Shown in pieces: positions 1 to 15,100 of a DNA stretch of 64,000 bases. The translations under genes and the position numbers were made by a program. The notes below the pieces were generated by a model. It made no database searches, was not told where the DNA came from, and saw only the letters and a program-made list of their open reading frames with translations. The stretch is from Aurelia coerulea (taxonomy: Eukaryota > Cnidaria > Scyphozoa > Semaeostomeae > Ulmaridae), in the NCBI GenBank assembly GCA_039566865.1, contig CM076949.1:3811001-3875000 (forward strand). The letters are read 5' to 3'. Numbering within the stretch: position 1 is the first letter of the stretch; every line of letters starts with the position of its first letter.

Positions 1-138
1 ATTCCACTCCGTTTTTACAGTACGATCACTGCAGCGGAAATACGTTGTTGCAAAACATGTTGTTGTTGTAGTAATAACTGGGACTTCGTATTGAGTCTAA
101 ATCACTTCTACCCAATCTGAAAATCTGAATACACCTAC

Positions 139-3100
139 CCATATAGACGTTGTCAATTTCGGGATCATCAATGACCTGGAAAAATCGAAATTAGGTTTTT
201 TCGTATTTGCATGGTCACTACAAACTTGGTACAAAATCTGCTGCTGTTGCAAGACAAGTTAATAAAATGATTTTGATAGCATACGCTTCAATTCAAGGAA
301 ATCAACTGTGTAAATTATTATCAATTTTTCTTCCAACTGAATAGTTTGACGTGAACTTCAACCGTCGGCAAATGATGCTTAACAAGTTTTTTGTCAATGC
401 ATTTCAGAAAACGAAAGAACGTTGTAATTGTAAAAAACTGATATAAAAAATGCTGACATTAGAAATAACAGTAAGTTATGGAAGATCCTTTTATTGAAAG
501 AATCGACACAATATGTTACGTTATGATTCTATAACTCTATTTTGGTAGGAAAGGCTTAAAGGGGCTCCGTCTCCAAATTTCGGTCAAAACAGTGATGATT
601 TTGCAGGTTTTTGATGGGCAACATCACACGGACGGTTACCTGTTTTTTCAAGAATGAAAGAATCATTTTGAAGATAAATCTTTGTACTACACAGAGGAAA
701 AAACCAAAAATTCATGTCTTTTACGATTGCTTGGATATAAGTGGATTTCTAACGAGCACTTTTTGGTGGCCACCAAACAAACTGCAGAAAACAATGGAAA
801 ACAATGGACACGTGCGGTGTTATCAGATTTGTTTACAGTTTGGCGACGGAGCCCCTTTAAGGTTGAACATTTAAAACCTGTGCTTCTTTTACTACTACGC
901 TATGTGGCTACTGCTCTTTACATGTATAGAGTAATTTCAAGCAATTTGAACCAACCTCAACAAGTTTGACAATATTTGGATGATCAACTTTCTTCAATAT
1001 CGCAATCTCCCTGTGCAAGACATCTAGTGGATTTGCTCTTGATTTTCTTGGATGGCGAGCTGGGGGGTGATTGAACAGAAGTCTCATTAATTCTTTCAAA
1101 GGAATCTGTTTTGTGAAACTAAGAGGCCCTTTACATGAGAAATTTCAACCCGGGTTGAGTTGAACACGGGTTGACTTTCAACTCGGTTGACGGTGTAAGC
1201 CTTCAAGCTCTAAATTGATATGGTAGCCTATGAAACGGGGGGAGGGTCAAAGTGAACAATAGTGGTTGCAGAGCATTACTGCGCGATTTTGGGGGATCTA
1301 AATAAACATTATTTAGTGCATATGATTCAATTAAAATCATTCCAGTAGACAACGCTAGTTTTATTAAATTATTTAAGACCAGGCCTTGTTTTTGTTAAGT
1401 TTAACGTTTCGAAGCATGACTGTGCTTCATCATCAGAATACAAATTTACGAAAGCATGAGGCTATATTTATGTGCATGGTCTGGCATGAGAATTAGCCAA
1501 AAATCAAACTTTTTGACAGACATTCAACAGAAGTATGGCAAAAAAACATACCCATAAGTCCATTTTTTCTGATCAGCCTTTTCTTTGAAATGACTTTCAT
1601 TGCCTTGATGAAAAAACAAAGAGTATACGTGAGTTTTCAGGAAGAAATACGAAAAAAATGATGAAAAATTAAAAAGTCGTTACACAACGTACAGTCTTCT
1701 TACTCAAACCTATTTCAAATGCAAAGCAAAGACCTGTTTGAAAAATTCTTTTAGTAGTTATGAATTTTTTCAATTTGATTCCACTGCCAATATCAAATTA
1801 GAACATAGGGCTCAAATCTTTAAAAAGGTTGGTGTACAATTCTATTGCAGTTTTCTTTGAAATAAATGACTTGGAAGGAACTTAGGGGTTTTTTCTGCAA
1901 ATCTGCCGTGGCAATTTATTGATATCTTTATTAGTCTCAATATGGCGGTATTTATTAAATTTAAGGTTATGACGTCATAAAATTTCTAAATCCTAAACCA
2001 TAAAAGCTACAGATTTCTGCTTCCACCATATTGTAGACCTTCATAAACTACGGTTTTCTTGAAGGTTATACGATGTTTCCCCTATTAGTTTAGGATTTAC
2101 GATGATTTAATTTTTTTTCAAAATTTTCAAAAATAATTAAACTGCCGCCATTTTGAAAAAAATCAAGATATCAAAAAATTCCAACGGCAGACTTACAGCA
2201 AAGTAACATAAGCTCCTTTCACGCCATCCAATTCAAAGAAAAATGGCATAGAATTTCACACCGACCTTTTTAAAGATTTGAAAGATTTGAGCCCTATGCT
2301 CCAAATTAGGTGCTTTCGCGGAAGAAATCAAACTTACATATTCTTGATCATTCTTGAGCGATCGGCATTTGTACACTGTAGCAAATGAACCCTGCAAAAT
2401 GAAGGAAAATTTTTAAAATGTGTCTAGAAAATATAAAATAAAACTGTTCTCTCGAGTTCAAGAATCACCTAGAAATTCATACTGCAACGCAGCTACAAAT
2501 AGGTAGACACTCAAATAAAAAAGGCTCTCTTCTGTCTGCCACTGTCATAAATATGTCACTAGTTTCCCTTTCCCACCGTTTCCTTCCACAGTTTTCGTAG
2601 GATGTTCTTCAAAGAAGATTTACGCCTTCGTGCTGCCAGTTTCAAAATAAAAAGATGTCCAGGGTGAACGAAAAATATTTTGAACTCCACTTTAGTTTAT
2701 TATTCGGTTCCTGAAACAAAAAATTCTCCTGGCGTCTTCTCAACTAAAATCCGTCTTAAATTAGATCTCACCTGAGATTTGCAATAACATAATTTTAAAA
2801 AATTATACTTTATTTTTACAGGGTAATTCAATCAGCTATAAAGAAAGCTGCTATCAAGAGAAGCCCTGTCTGAAACTAAAGAAAAAAATGTGTAATACTT
2901 AGAGAGGACGTTACAAACAATTCGCGGGAATTTGCAGAGAGACAGACATAGCGTCTTCGTATTAAAGCATCAATTTGTTTAAAAACTAACAAAGATACAA
3001 CTCGCATGAAAACAAGAATTAAAAAACTAATTTCTTACCCGACCAATTTCTTCCTGTATCTGATAATGGTTTATCTGGTCATCCTGCATGATGAAAAGGT

Positions 3101-6100
3101 AAGGAATAATCAAATGTTCGCTTTCAACGCCTCTTATAGCACCAACGAATTTGTGATAGTCAGTATCAACAAATGCATTCGAGAGAACCAATGTAAATAT
3201 CTACAGCTTCCAGATATCTCGTCCTCTGTTTTCTCTCGACCTGTGAGGCATGTTGTAAAAACCGGACTCTACGATCCCAGGATCCCTGATACCCCTAGGA
3301 CCATTAAGTACTAAAGAAAGGATGCAAAGGGCCCTTAACACCAAAGGGTCATCACTAGTTGTAGCGGTATATCAGTTCAGGCAAATAGCGAAACTGCGAT
3401 GATGGATAAGTCTAGGTCTTCACCACAGACAAAATATAGGCCAATGCCATTAAGCTGTCAAACTAGACTTATGACGATGAGTCCCTTGTATCCCTGCGAT
3501 AAACCTTGCTCAACTGTTGACCGAAGCGCCATCTTGAAGTCAAAAGCACAGGGATACAAGGGACTCATCGTCATTAAGTCTTCTGTCAAAGAGGAGGTTG
3601 CGTATCTTAAGCTCCCCCTTCTATCCTATAAAATTCCTCTCGTTTAAAGCAACGCCAGGACGCCTGATATCGCACAGAGAGTTTTAAAAATAGACCGGCG
3701 AAGGATACTCCTAGCGTTGGCTTGAACGAGTTCGTGGGATGGAAAAGGGAAGCTTACGATACGCAACAACCTCCTGCTTGGCAGCTTTATGATGACCCTC
3801 TGTTGTTAAAGTAAGGGTCCTTTTCATCTATAGTAATCAAGCATCCTAGGGGTCTCAGAGGTCCTAGAGTCAAAGGGTCTGGTTTTTACAACATGCTGAC
3901 CAGTGAAGTCGACATCTGGTAGTTGACGCGATATCTTCTTAAATCAGAGACTATTGAGATTCATGACAGGAGTCTTTCATCTGTCAATTAAATCTGAACA
4001 ATAGCTTTGAGATAGCGACGTGAACAGACGGTCTTAGTTTTATCGAATCAATCATTTTGTCAATTAGCCTTCAAAGACATATAAAAAGATATCGCTTAAG
4101 GTAAGTAAAATTGATACAGGACAGCTATCGCTATGACTGTATTGAAATGCTAAACATCGTTCGCACGTTGTCTCGCAGAAACTTTGTGTTAGTATCGTGA
4201 CTTCACTTCAAGTCTCTTTCGAACTGGCATTCATTCGCGATCTAAACTCAACACAAGCGAAACATCTATTTAGGGACCGTTCATTATTTACAGAGGGGTT
4301 GGTACTGAAGAGAAATGTTTTCTTGTCCAAAAAATCTTCTTACCCAACTCTAAAAGTGACAGCAAAAACATCTACCCAACAATTTTCAGGTTGAAAAATT
4401 GTTGTCCAACCCCCACCTATAAACATGGTTCCAAGGTCAAACGATGTAAATTATCAATTCAATACTGTAAATATTGATGATAAAGATGAACAAAGTAGAC
4501 ACTGAAAGTGATATGGATAGTGTTGATGATGTTGATATGATATTGATAATTTTGGACTTTAAACATTTGGTATCAATTGTTGGGAAAATTTTGTTTTTCC
4601 AACCTTGAAATTACATGAAAAAATATTTACCCAACCTTTTTATGTTAGAAAATTTCTCTTACCCAGCCCATTTCTCTTCGGTACCAACCCCTTTATAAAT
4701 AATGAACAGTCCCTTAGGACAAACTTTCGGACACATTTCAAAATAGGTGTGGAAATTTTGTGGACAAAAATATGTCTACAATATTTCCCGCCGCAAATTT
4801 TACTGTTCTTGCTGATGATAAACTCCTTATGTTTCAAGCTCAAATGCAAATGCTTCCTATTATAAGCTGAAAAGCAGCGTTAGCGTTCTGCAGCTGTGTG
4901 TATCTATAAAATGGTTTTTAAAATTTTAGATAATGCGAAAACGTAACAAACCAATTATGTCCTACTGGTAGTGAAATTGGTGATCGGAATTAACAAGATA
5001 AGTCAATATCAATTCAGAATGTGTAAGCAGGCTTGGAGTAAAGGTTGTCTATCTTCGTAAATGAACTGCGTCCAAACCGAGGGCTCGTTAGGGCTCGTTC
5101 ACCAAATGTCTCAAATCTTTAAATAGGTTGGCGTAACATGCTATGACCTATTTCTTCAATGGCTTGAAAGAAACTTCAGTCACTTTGCAATAATTGAACT
5201 TTTCAGAAATCTTCCATATTTCTCGAAATTACAGTGTATTTTCTATTTCAACTCATTTTGGGGTGTGATGTTATCAAATTTCTAAATCGTAAACCACAAG
5301 AGTAAAAGATTTTTGCTTGATACTATACCATGGACATTCATAAACTATGATTTTGGTTGGGACCAAAAGTTGTTGCACTTAGCCCGACTTAGGCAATTTT
5401 TGCAGGAGAAGTATGGAGAAACTGTGCAACTTCACCTTTTTTTCTATTCATCTCAAATATTTACAATAAATCTTACTTTCTACTGTACTTATCCAATCAC
5501 TATACACCACCACTGGGACGACACCAAGGGGAGCAAACGACAATGACTACCCCATGGCCAAAACATGAAGACACGCAACATTAAACTACATACAACTAAG
5601 CTACAAACTTCACCTATCTCTAATCTATTTGCAAAACAAATTGATTTCTGGAACATTCAGAGCAACGTTTTGAGATATTTATCAGTGAAGTGAGGAAATT
5701 TTAGGTTTCGAAATGGTATGTCCTTACGTGCATGTTTCTATTGTAAATTAAAGACCCTTTGTCAACCATGATCCTTTGTGAGCCGAATCGAAGTCAAGGC
5801 AAATAGAACCTTGGCCAGAAACGACAATCCTAACGATCTGACGCCAGGTAGGAACATGCGCAAAAAGAAACTTGAAGTTCCTCATCTAATGTGCGCTTTT
5901 TGTGCAGTATATTGTCTTGACCACCCCCTTAACCGCCTGCGCATAGTGCTTCGCAGTGCACTGTTTTATCACAAGGAAACGGAGGGAAAAGCGACCCCTG
6001 TGATAAAAATGCACTGCGAAGCACTATGCGCAGGCAGTTAAGGGGAGGGGGGGGTCAAAACGACACATTGCACAAAACACACATATGAGTAAATTATATG

Positions 6101-9100
6101 TTTCTCTTTGCTTAGCAATGGGTCTTGATAAACCCCTGATGTTTTCTACGCGTGAGCAGTTTGACCTTTCAAAAAACAAGTCTCCTCAAACAGCTATTTT
6201 GTCTATCGGCAATCATTTCAATTCAAAATTATTCAAAGGAACCATGCATCTCAAGGTCCTTTTGCTTGTTTTTTAATTCCACGCAGATCCTTTGCAATAG
6301 ATTAGTAGCATTCAATTGATTTGCACTTGCAAGAAGATTCAACTTTGCAGGTCATTTTCGAAGATTTTGCAGTATGTTGAGGTTTGCATTTGTGAATAAA
6401 AAGCATGAATGCAACTTATCAAAGAGAAAATCAATTTCTGTATGCAGCTGCGATGCCTTCAATTAATTTTGATTACTCAAACCTTAAAATCAAGTCAAAT
6501 GTCCACTTGAACCTACCTCAAATAATCTTAATTTCCAATTGGGTAGCATTTCTTCTTCTCCAGACACAAATTCTTGCTCCTTCCGTCAATAGTATCTGTT
6601 GCTTTTGATTGGCACCAGAATTCAAAGCGTTTAGCAATTGTAGACAAAGAAAATGTTCTCAACCAGTGATTCAAAACAAAGAAAGCCGCATAGTTGCGCT
6701 GAAACAAGTAGGGCAAACTGTCGCCTTGTGCATGAGCAAAGTAGTTTTCAAAATAGAGTCCCATTGTTTTTTCACTTCGCGTTTATATGACAAACGCGAC
6801 ACCACCGGTATGGTGAGATATCGCCTCACCAGAGGTGGAATCTCACCTCGGCGAGGTAAATTTTTTCCATATATACGAAGCACTACCGGTATGGTGAGGT
6901 GTATTGGCTTTCTTCGTTGATTTTTATTGGCTAATTCGTTCTGATTTCACGGATGCGAGACTTTATTCCACCTCGTCTCTCAACCCCGGGGCTGACAGGC
7001 GAGGTAAAAATCTTAAACGAGTGGCTGAAATTTACCTCGCCTGTCAGCTCCGGGTCTGGCAGGTGAGGTATTTTTTCTCATATAAACAGGCCCTAAGAAT
7101 CTGCCCGGCAGATTTTGCTCAATTAATTGACAAGCCGACAGAAGGCATTGCAATTCTTGCATATTTAGGACTATTTGAAACAATTACTACTCAGCCCCTG
7201 AATCAAATAAACAAAATCCGCAACGCAGATCTTTAGATGTATCCTTCTTCTTTCGTCACAAACTCATCACTTCTCTTAAAAACCTCTTTTCGCGTGCACA
7301 AGGCGACAGTTTGCTCTATTGCTTTCAAGACAACATTTGCGGGCTTTGTTTGTTTCCAATCACTGGTTGAGAAAAGGTTCTTTATCTGTAGTCGCTAATC
7401 GCTTTGAATTAAGGTGTCAATCGAAAGCTCGTTGTGTTACAAAACCTGGGCTTATTTTTTGGTAATATTATGTTGTCATACAGGACTCGAATTTTCATGT
7501 AAAATAGCATTATGGTTGAAATTATGGCAGGTAATAAAGAACCTTCGTGAAAGGAAAAATGTCCAGGCTATCGTTTCGTCATCGTTTTATCGAATAAAAA
7601 GAATAGCTATTTGTTCTGAAATAAGTTTGGCCTTTGAAAGTCGACTTCAATACAACATACACTCATTTTCATAAGGAATTTGGATCTGAGAAATGTAGGA
7701 GGGTTTGTTAAGTTTGGGCTTGATTCTCGCAGCAAAAATTTTTTGTATTTTAATAAAATTGAATTTACAGTCGATCAAACTTCATCGAGGGCTGCTTTGT
7801 GGACAAAGAGTTACGATGGAGAACAAAATAATTAGCAGAATGTACACTTTTTGGTATTACTAGGGTTGGTTGGTAATACACTTTCTGTGCTAAAGTATTT
7901 GCAACCCATAGCTAAATATTGGAAAGATTTCTTAACTTCAAAGTGACATCTGATTGCCCCTATCAGTTCTTATAAACAACATGAATGTCATCAAATTTTG
8001 GCAAGCTATCAAAAATTGGAGATCCGTAGATCCCCAGATACAGTGGTAAACTAAAATTAAACTTAATGGAAAGGAGAATATTAAACAAGTAAGCTGAAAG
8101 AAAGCTTGGGCCGGTCAAACCCAAGAGAACCAGAGAACAATAAAAAGTGATTCATAGAGAAAAAGCCACATATATTTACCAAATCAACGAAATTCGAACC
8201 AAACTCTTGACAACTCATGCTCGAGTCTTGTTGAAATATTTGGCCTACCTCTAGCAAGCTTGAAAACGCTTAGAATGACTGGTTGGCTACGAACAAGCTG
8301 CAAATACTCCCGTACGACATGCCAACTCGCACAATAACACCTGTATATAAGCTTGTTATCTTTTCTGTTAAAACAATTTTTTCAGGAAAACATTGGATCA
8401 ATGATAAATTTTGTTTAGAAAGGGAATTAAGAGAATAATACAAGTACTAATTGGGAAAATGTGCAAAGCTTGCAAGAGTTTGGTAAGAAGAATTGAAGAA
8501 CATGTGAAATTGGTGAATTTTCTGCTAAGATGGAGGGTATTTTGGGATAATCGTTTTAGATTTTCAGATTTAGTCATTTTTAAACTGCACACATATGGGT
8601 CACATGCAAAATCCAAATATACATGTACACTCATTTTTTAGGCAGTTTCTTAAATTTTTGGGCCATTTTGCTACCAAAAGTTTCTCATGTGTTTCTTATA
8701 TTTTAATGCCAGAAGTGTAGAGTTAATTTTGTATTGTCTAAAGGGCTCCCAAATTACTTAGTAAGATCTCAAAACAAGTTAATAACATAATTCGCACTCA
8801 AAATGATGTCCAAACAGTTACTATAACCGTACACTGTCAGAACATTTTTGAGTGCGATAAGAAACCGAAACAAAGCTGCAAGGGAAACGGTGACCAAGAT
8901 GGCAGTGAACAAAATGTAGCATAGATCCACCGAGAAACCCACCAGCTATCACAGAAACTTTAGGTCTTAAGGCGTGCAGGTGTTGAAGACATAGAATTGA
9001 TGCTAGTTGAAAATGGCTTGCGCTGGCTTGGCCATCTCTGAAATCGGAGGTCATAGAGCCTCTATATTTCCAAATCCATAGTTCCGTCCCTATAGTCTCA

Positions 9101-12100
9101 TCGAGTACTTTTTCTTGATAAGAAATACGATGTTTTTGTTGGAATAAAAATTGCAGAGAAAACGCTCACAATGTAAGCTGATTGCTAGAGCCTTAAAGCA
9201 GCGTATTTGCAAAATACGCATTGAAAGTGTAAGGTCAAAAAGAAAAACTGAAGGATCTAACAGAATTTGCGTTGAAAACAACGGTGGGGAGGTTCACAAC
9301 TTCACCTCGTCATCAAATTTTTTCAAACAGCAGTTAGTTCTTCGGTCATCAAAATGGCAACTCACGAAAAAATCAAAATCTTAACATAGGTCACCGACTT
9401 TAAATGCAGGAAAGTGTTTTAAGAATTAAACAGCAAAAACTTGTGGTTCTAAATTTTTCAAAGAAACAGTGCACGTATAAATAATTTGCAGCGACATCAG
9501 GGAATTTTCTTTGCTGTTTTTGCAATTAAACGACCATGAACTGATGTTCAACATGCAGATCAATTTTGAATAATCCTTTGCCTTGAATTTTGCAGAGAGA
9601 GTGGAGAGAGTGTTTGTTCAGTATGTGTACAGTTCAGTCTTTAGTTTGTTTCCCACTTGTGAGATACTTCAAAACTAACTTCTTCAACCAACTTCTTTCA
9701 AACGGATTGGTTAAAGGAACCCAAGCAATCTTTGGAAAATTTTCCTTGCCTCATCTCTAGTCAGGGGTGGCACCAGGAATCTTCCGACAGAGGGGCTGGA
9801 GCTTCCGACAGGGGGCTAAAATGGCTAGAAAATGCAGTTTTCATACGTCATTTTGCCAAATTTCCTCCGACAAGAACCCAAAATGTCCTCCGACGGGGGG
9901 GGGGGCTAGATGCTTCCGACGAGGGGGCTGTAACCCCCCTAGCCCTCCCCTGGCGCCACCCGTGTCTCTAGTGCAATCGATAGTTACAATCTAATAAACC
10001 TTACAAAACAAAATATATAACTACACTATGATCAAGAATAACAACACATTTACGACAAGAAATAAGACAAGACGATACATTAAGGGGTGTGAACATGGGT
10101 ATTGGGAAATGTGGAATTTGATATGGGATTATATATCGTTGCAAAGAATCAGAACTGTCAGGCCTACCTTTGTGTACTTTTTCTGTCTCGATATTCTCCG
10201 TTGTCCTGTTCATTTTGCATTTTCAGTCACACACTAAAAAACATGGTCATCTGAAATGTGGAGTGGGAAGCGACTGGCAGCGGACTGAAAATGCAAAATG
10301 AACAGGACAACGGAGAACATCGAGACAGAAAAAGTACACAAAGGTAGGCCTGACAGTTCTGATTCTTTGCAACGATATATAATCCCATATCAAATTCCAC
10401 GTTTTCCAATACCCATGGTGTGAACAAGCACACGTACATGCACATTCCCCCTGCATCCAAACGAAAAAAAAAACCAAAAAACAAACAAACACAAAATTGA
10501 CAAGCACATTACTAAAATAGGGCCGGGAGGGTGCAGCTTTTCAATTCGTTCTACTGTTTAAAAAACAAACAAGTACAAAAAAATAAGAATCAAGTTAGTC
10601 GTTTTGTGACTTTTATGTATTCTAGAGATGCTATCAGTATTTATTTTTACCAAAAAAACGTTGAAATCTTCATTTCCATAGAGCAATGGAGTATAGAACA
10701 AATAAGTCATCCTTCTTCAGTTACACATAACTTACGATAGCGTAGTCTCGTATTTAAACGACAGACTATCCCATCCCAGACCATACCCATTTTATAGAAT
10801 AAAAATATGCCTTTATTCTGGCAAAGTTGGCCAGCCCTAATAGATGGAAAGTCTCCGATGCAAATAAACACCATTTTCGTCACTACAATGGACTTCATGT
10901 TTTTATTTCAAGCTTTAATTTATACCAGACGCCAAACGTCTGTAAATTATTGGGTTTTAAGGATCCGTTAAAAGCCTTTTTTCGTTATTAATTTTCCTCC
11001 TTAGCCAAAACAGCTGTGGATGAAACTTAAATTTGATTGGAATCATCATATTTTGACTGACCCTCGTAGCATCTTCTAAACTTGAAAATACATTTTTCAA
11101 ACTCTCCAGATTTCTACTCAAGCTCTATCTAAAACAGATTATTGGGATAGAGAACTGCATTAAATAATGCCAGTTTAACAAGTCCCCCAAGTACAATACC
11201 TTTCTGACAAAGTTTCAAAATTCTTATCCCGACTATTCTAAACTGGGTGTCCAAAGCGCAGCTAATCTTGATTGGTTTACGGACAAAAACATATGCCTAA
11301 ATAATATAATAAATATGCCTGGCATCTAATGTGAAACAGAACTTACAAAGAACCAGAAAAGTTACGTTGAGGAAGTTGGTGGTTGCTTGGTACTCAAGTT
11401 TCAAAAGATATTAGTCAAACCGACCAGTTTCATGAATGAAACGTAAATTTAATTCGAGTATATTTCTGTTCAAATCATTAGAGAGGTCTTGATCACCATA
11501 TAATAAAAGCTGTCAGAGCATCATTTGAAAGATCGGTGATTTGTACAAATAGTCGTAACAATTCAACAATTCCAGCGAGAAGATTTTGCCGTTGAACATC
11601 ATAAGAAGGGCAGAGCAACTAAAAGTGCTCCGTATTCTCAATGCCATCGCTTGTTGGGCACATTGGGTTTATGGTATCCCTAAAATTATACTTGAAATTG
11701 CATGACAAGAAAAAGTTTGAAGACATGCAAATGCAGTGAAATAGTGAACTTTACTGGCAGAGCAGCATCAAATGGGCGGTAACCTACCACTTGATACAGA
11801 CTTTAATGTTAACTGGGTTACCACCTACAAAACATTTGAAACGACAAAGAATGAAAATGAAAGATAATCCACTCACCTCTTGAAAACAAACAGAATTTTC
11901 AATCGTCGGTTGTCTTCGATACCTACGCGGCAGCGCCGGTGGCAATCCTAATGAACTCTTTGATGTAGCGGGCATTTTCTTCCCGTGCGGCTGTTCAGTG
12001 CTTCCGCTAGCGGCAGTTTCATTACCAAAAACATCATCATCATCAACATCATTACTCCTCTTCCGTGAAGGCTTACACTCCAGTAAATTCGTTTGCCTGT

Positions 12101-15100
12101 CGTAATGTTTCAAGCTTTCATCGCAACTTCGACTACGGCCTTGAGTCTTTGTTCCACTAATATTCAAACTGCCTGTGCTATTCGCTCTATTTGATTCCTC
12201 TGAATTTGGAGGGATATTCTCCTTTGTAAAGGTCTGATGAGCAACGGATTCACGTTTTACTTCATTGTTATTCACCCCACTGAATTTTGCATCTCTCGGT
12301 GAGATTGTGAATGTCTCGTTCAGGTCAGGTTTAGCCTCGTTACCAGCACTTTTTAATGGATGTGTGAATTTCTTCACTCTGGTTCTAGAAAGAGAAGGAA
12401 TATCCTAATTTAAGTTTTTTAATGTAAATTATGCCTTCCTTATAACATCGTATATATTTTAGTAAATAGTTGGCCTTAATTAGCAATTATAGCTATAGTT
12501 TTTAAGCATAGGACTCAAATCTTTCAAATCTTTAAAAAGGTCGGTGTAAAATTCTACTCCATTTTTCTTTGCATTGAGTGGCTTGAAAGGAACTTATAGA
12601 ACTTCGCTGTAAGTATACCGTGGAAAATTTTTGATATCTTGATTCTTTAGAAATTTGATGACGTCATAGCCTCAAATTTAATAAATGCCGCCATTTAGAA
12701 ACTAATCAAGATATCAATAAATTTCCACGGCAGATTTACAGCAAAAAAGGCTGAGTTCCTTCCAAGCCATTTAATTCAAAGGAAACTGTAAAAGAATTTT
12801 ACACCGACCTTTTTAAAGATTTGAGCCCTATGTTTAATTTGTAGCCAACTTTAAATGAAAGAATTAATAATAATATCAATAATAAATGACTGGAATGGAA
12901 ACCATATTAGTTGGCAGCAGGAAAAGATCTGAAAATTCTCCTGCGAAGAGCACCTGGTATCATAAAAAGTACTTTTCCAACTTAATGATATGGATAAGAT
13001 TATCTTACAATTTGCGACCTCGGATGTCCAAATCGGAGGCAGCCTAAGACAGATGGTTATTGAATTATGTTGCTACTATCTATGCGTAATTTGAAGGTAG
13101 TTTGAGTTAGATCAACCAACCATTACGTTTTTATTCTTAAAAGTTCCTTGATCGATTTAACTATAATATCAATCAGAGAAAATATTAACGGCCGTTCGTC
13201 AAAATATACCAAACAAACTTAGGCATCATTCGACACAGAGTTAAACGTAGAATATCATGAAAATATATTCAGTTGATTCAATGAAATCGCGAATTATTTG
13301 TTCGAGATTTTAGGCAAAATCGACCACCCTTGGGAAAAAAGCTTTGTGCACCCCAATGATAATCGTTGGACCACGACTTTCTATTTACCAAAGACTTAAG
13401 GCCCTGAACTGCAAAACCGTGTCACGAATTTTTGATAAAAGGTATTGCCTTGAAATGATATCATTTTAGATAAATGTAAATGTCTTAAATGTCTTTTTTA
13501 ACTTTCAGACCCTTGTCAAAATCGGACCAGTGGATCTATCACAAATCGCTGACACGGTTTCGTAGTTATATGTATTGTGACTCTGTGTGCCAAGTTTCAA
13601 GCGATTCGATTGGCCTGTTGGGTACACAAAGATTTTTTATTACCCACCAGTACTCGGGAATCCTGTTTCGAGAAATCAGGCTTTTATCAAGTAGTGTCTT
13701 GTACACCTAAAGGAACTTTCTCACCAAATTTCACTTTCATAGCTTATCAAACTTCCACAATATTGCATTGTTGAGATTCACCAAAAACTTTTAATAAATT
13801 ACACATAGAAAGTAAGTGCACAATTTAATAACCAGCTGCCTTTGCCTGTCTCAGAAATGTTGCCTGTTTGAGTGCGAATACAAACCTGATTTCGACATGC
13901 GAGGTCTCAAAATCTAAGTAAAGATCTCATCTGCACCAACAACTGAAAATAACTTTGTTTCAAACCATGGCTCCCTCGCAGAAACTTTTAAAACGCTTAT
14001 ACATTTTTGTGGACACCTGGTAGACCAATAGAGTTTTACCGAGTTTCAACCATATCTCAAATCAATTACCTTTTTTCGAAAACACGCATCAAAATTTATA
14101 ATCTTTTCGTGAGATGAAAGCTTGAAAAACAACGCAAAAAGCTATGTATGACGCTTTGATATCTCTTCCTTTTTTATACACCTTATTTTACCTCAATTTG
14201 TTTTCACAAAATTATGCACGTTCAAAGATATATTTCAACAAATTTCTAAACTGAAACAATGCACAAAATTTGGTTGCTAATGGGCAAAAATTCAAAAATT
14301 CTGACAAAATCATATATTTGCAAACCAGGAACAGTAAATCCCCGCATATAAGAACCTACTTTTTTGAGAGCCAGGCTGAATTAGGTTCTTATGTCAAAGG
14401 TACTTAGATTTATATCAGGGTTCTTAATGTTTCTTACTTAAAGCCTCATTTTTGTAAATTCTTATCAAAAGATCATCAAAGGATTCATCACCAAGAGAAT
14501 TTAAAACATTTTTATTTGTTTTGGCAATGTTATTATCAACCTTACTCTTAAGCTTACAAATAGCAAGGGATGAGGTTCAAATTTTAACAGCAAATCAAAA
14601 ATTAACTTTATTTCCTTTGTGATAAGATCATATTGGTTTATCAAACTGAAAAAGGTTCTTGATTAGAAGGTGCATAATTCAGTAAATACAGCCTGCAGGT
14701 TCTTATTTTTTTTTAGGTTCTTATATGCAGGGATTTACTGTATGTCCCAAATAAGTAAGAGAGGCACTTGCTTCTCTTAACCGTACACTTTAACATTCTG
14801 GCATTCGGGCCTTTCGGGTACTAACTATGATATCATCACAGCTTAAACATCCTATGTAATGGGACGTCTTCCTTTAATTATATATTTATACAGCTTTTTT
14901 TGTATGCATTTCAAATTGAGTTTAGGTGTCATTAAACTAAAGATGTTCTTGTTATTGGCCTGATAACAGGGCGTTCCTTGCATATCAGCTGGGCAGCAGG
15001 CCAACTCTCCTTAAAGGGGCTCCGTCGCCAAAATGTAAACAAAACGATGATTTTTGCAGTTTTTTGAAAGGTGATATCACATAGGATTTTCATTTCTTTT

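Larger units (their letters stand above)
3084..11876. other. Large CaMKK intron filled with foldback repeats
   Basis: No exon or gene is recognisable here. It holds several inverted-repeat elements (3225-3910, 4270-4718, 5891-6083, 10094-10416), a degenerate piece of the CATAGGG hAT-like family near 5110-5300, a repeat rich in GGCGAGGTAAA at 6790-7090, a fragment of the TAAGAAACT family at 8641-8860 and a G/C-run repeat at 9760-9963. The other stretches show nothing I can name. Confidence 0.6.

Noticed and set aside
10001..10507. Several ORFs with the shared peptide NCQAYLCVLF
   Set aside because: They arise from the two arms of one inverted duplication read on either strand.
11784..12377. 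Stand-alone 197-residue gene
   Set aside because: It is an internal CaMKK exon (12384-11877) with read-through into the intron after QE/GTGAGT.
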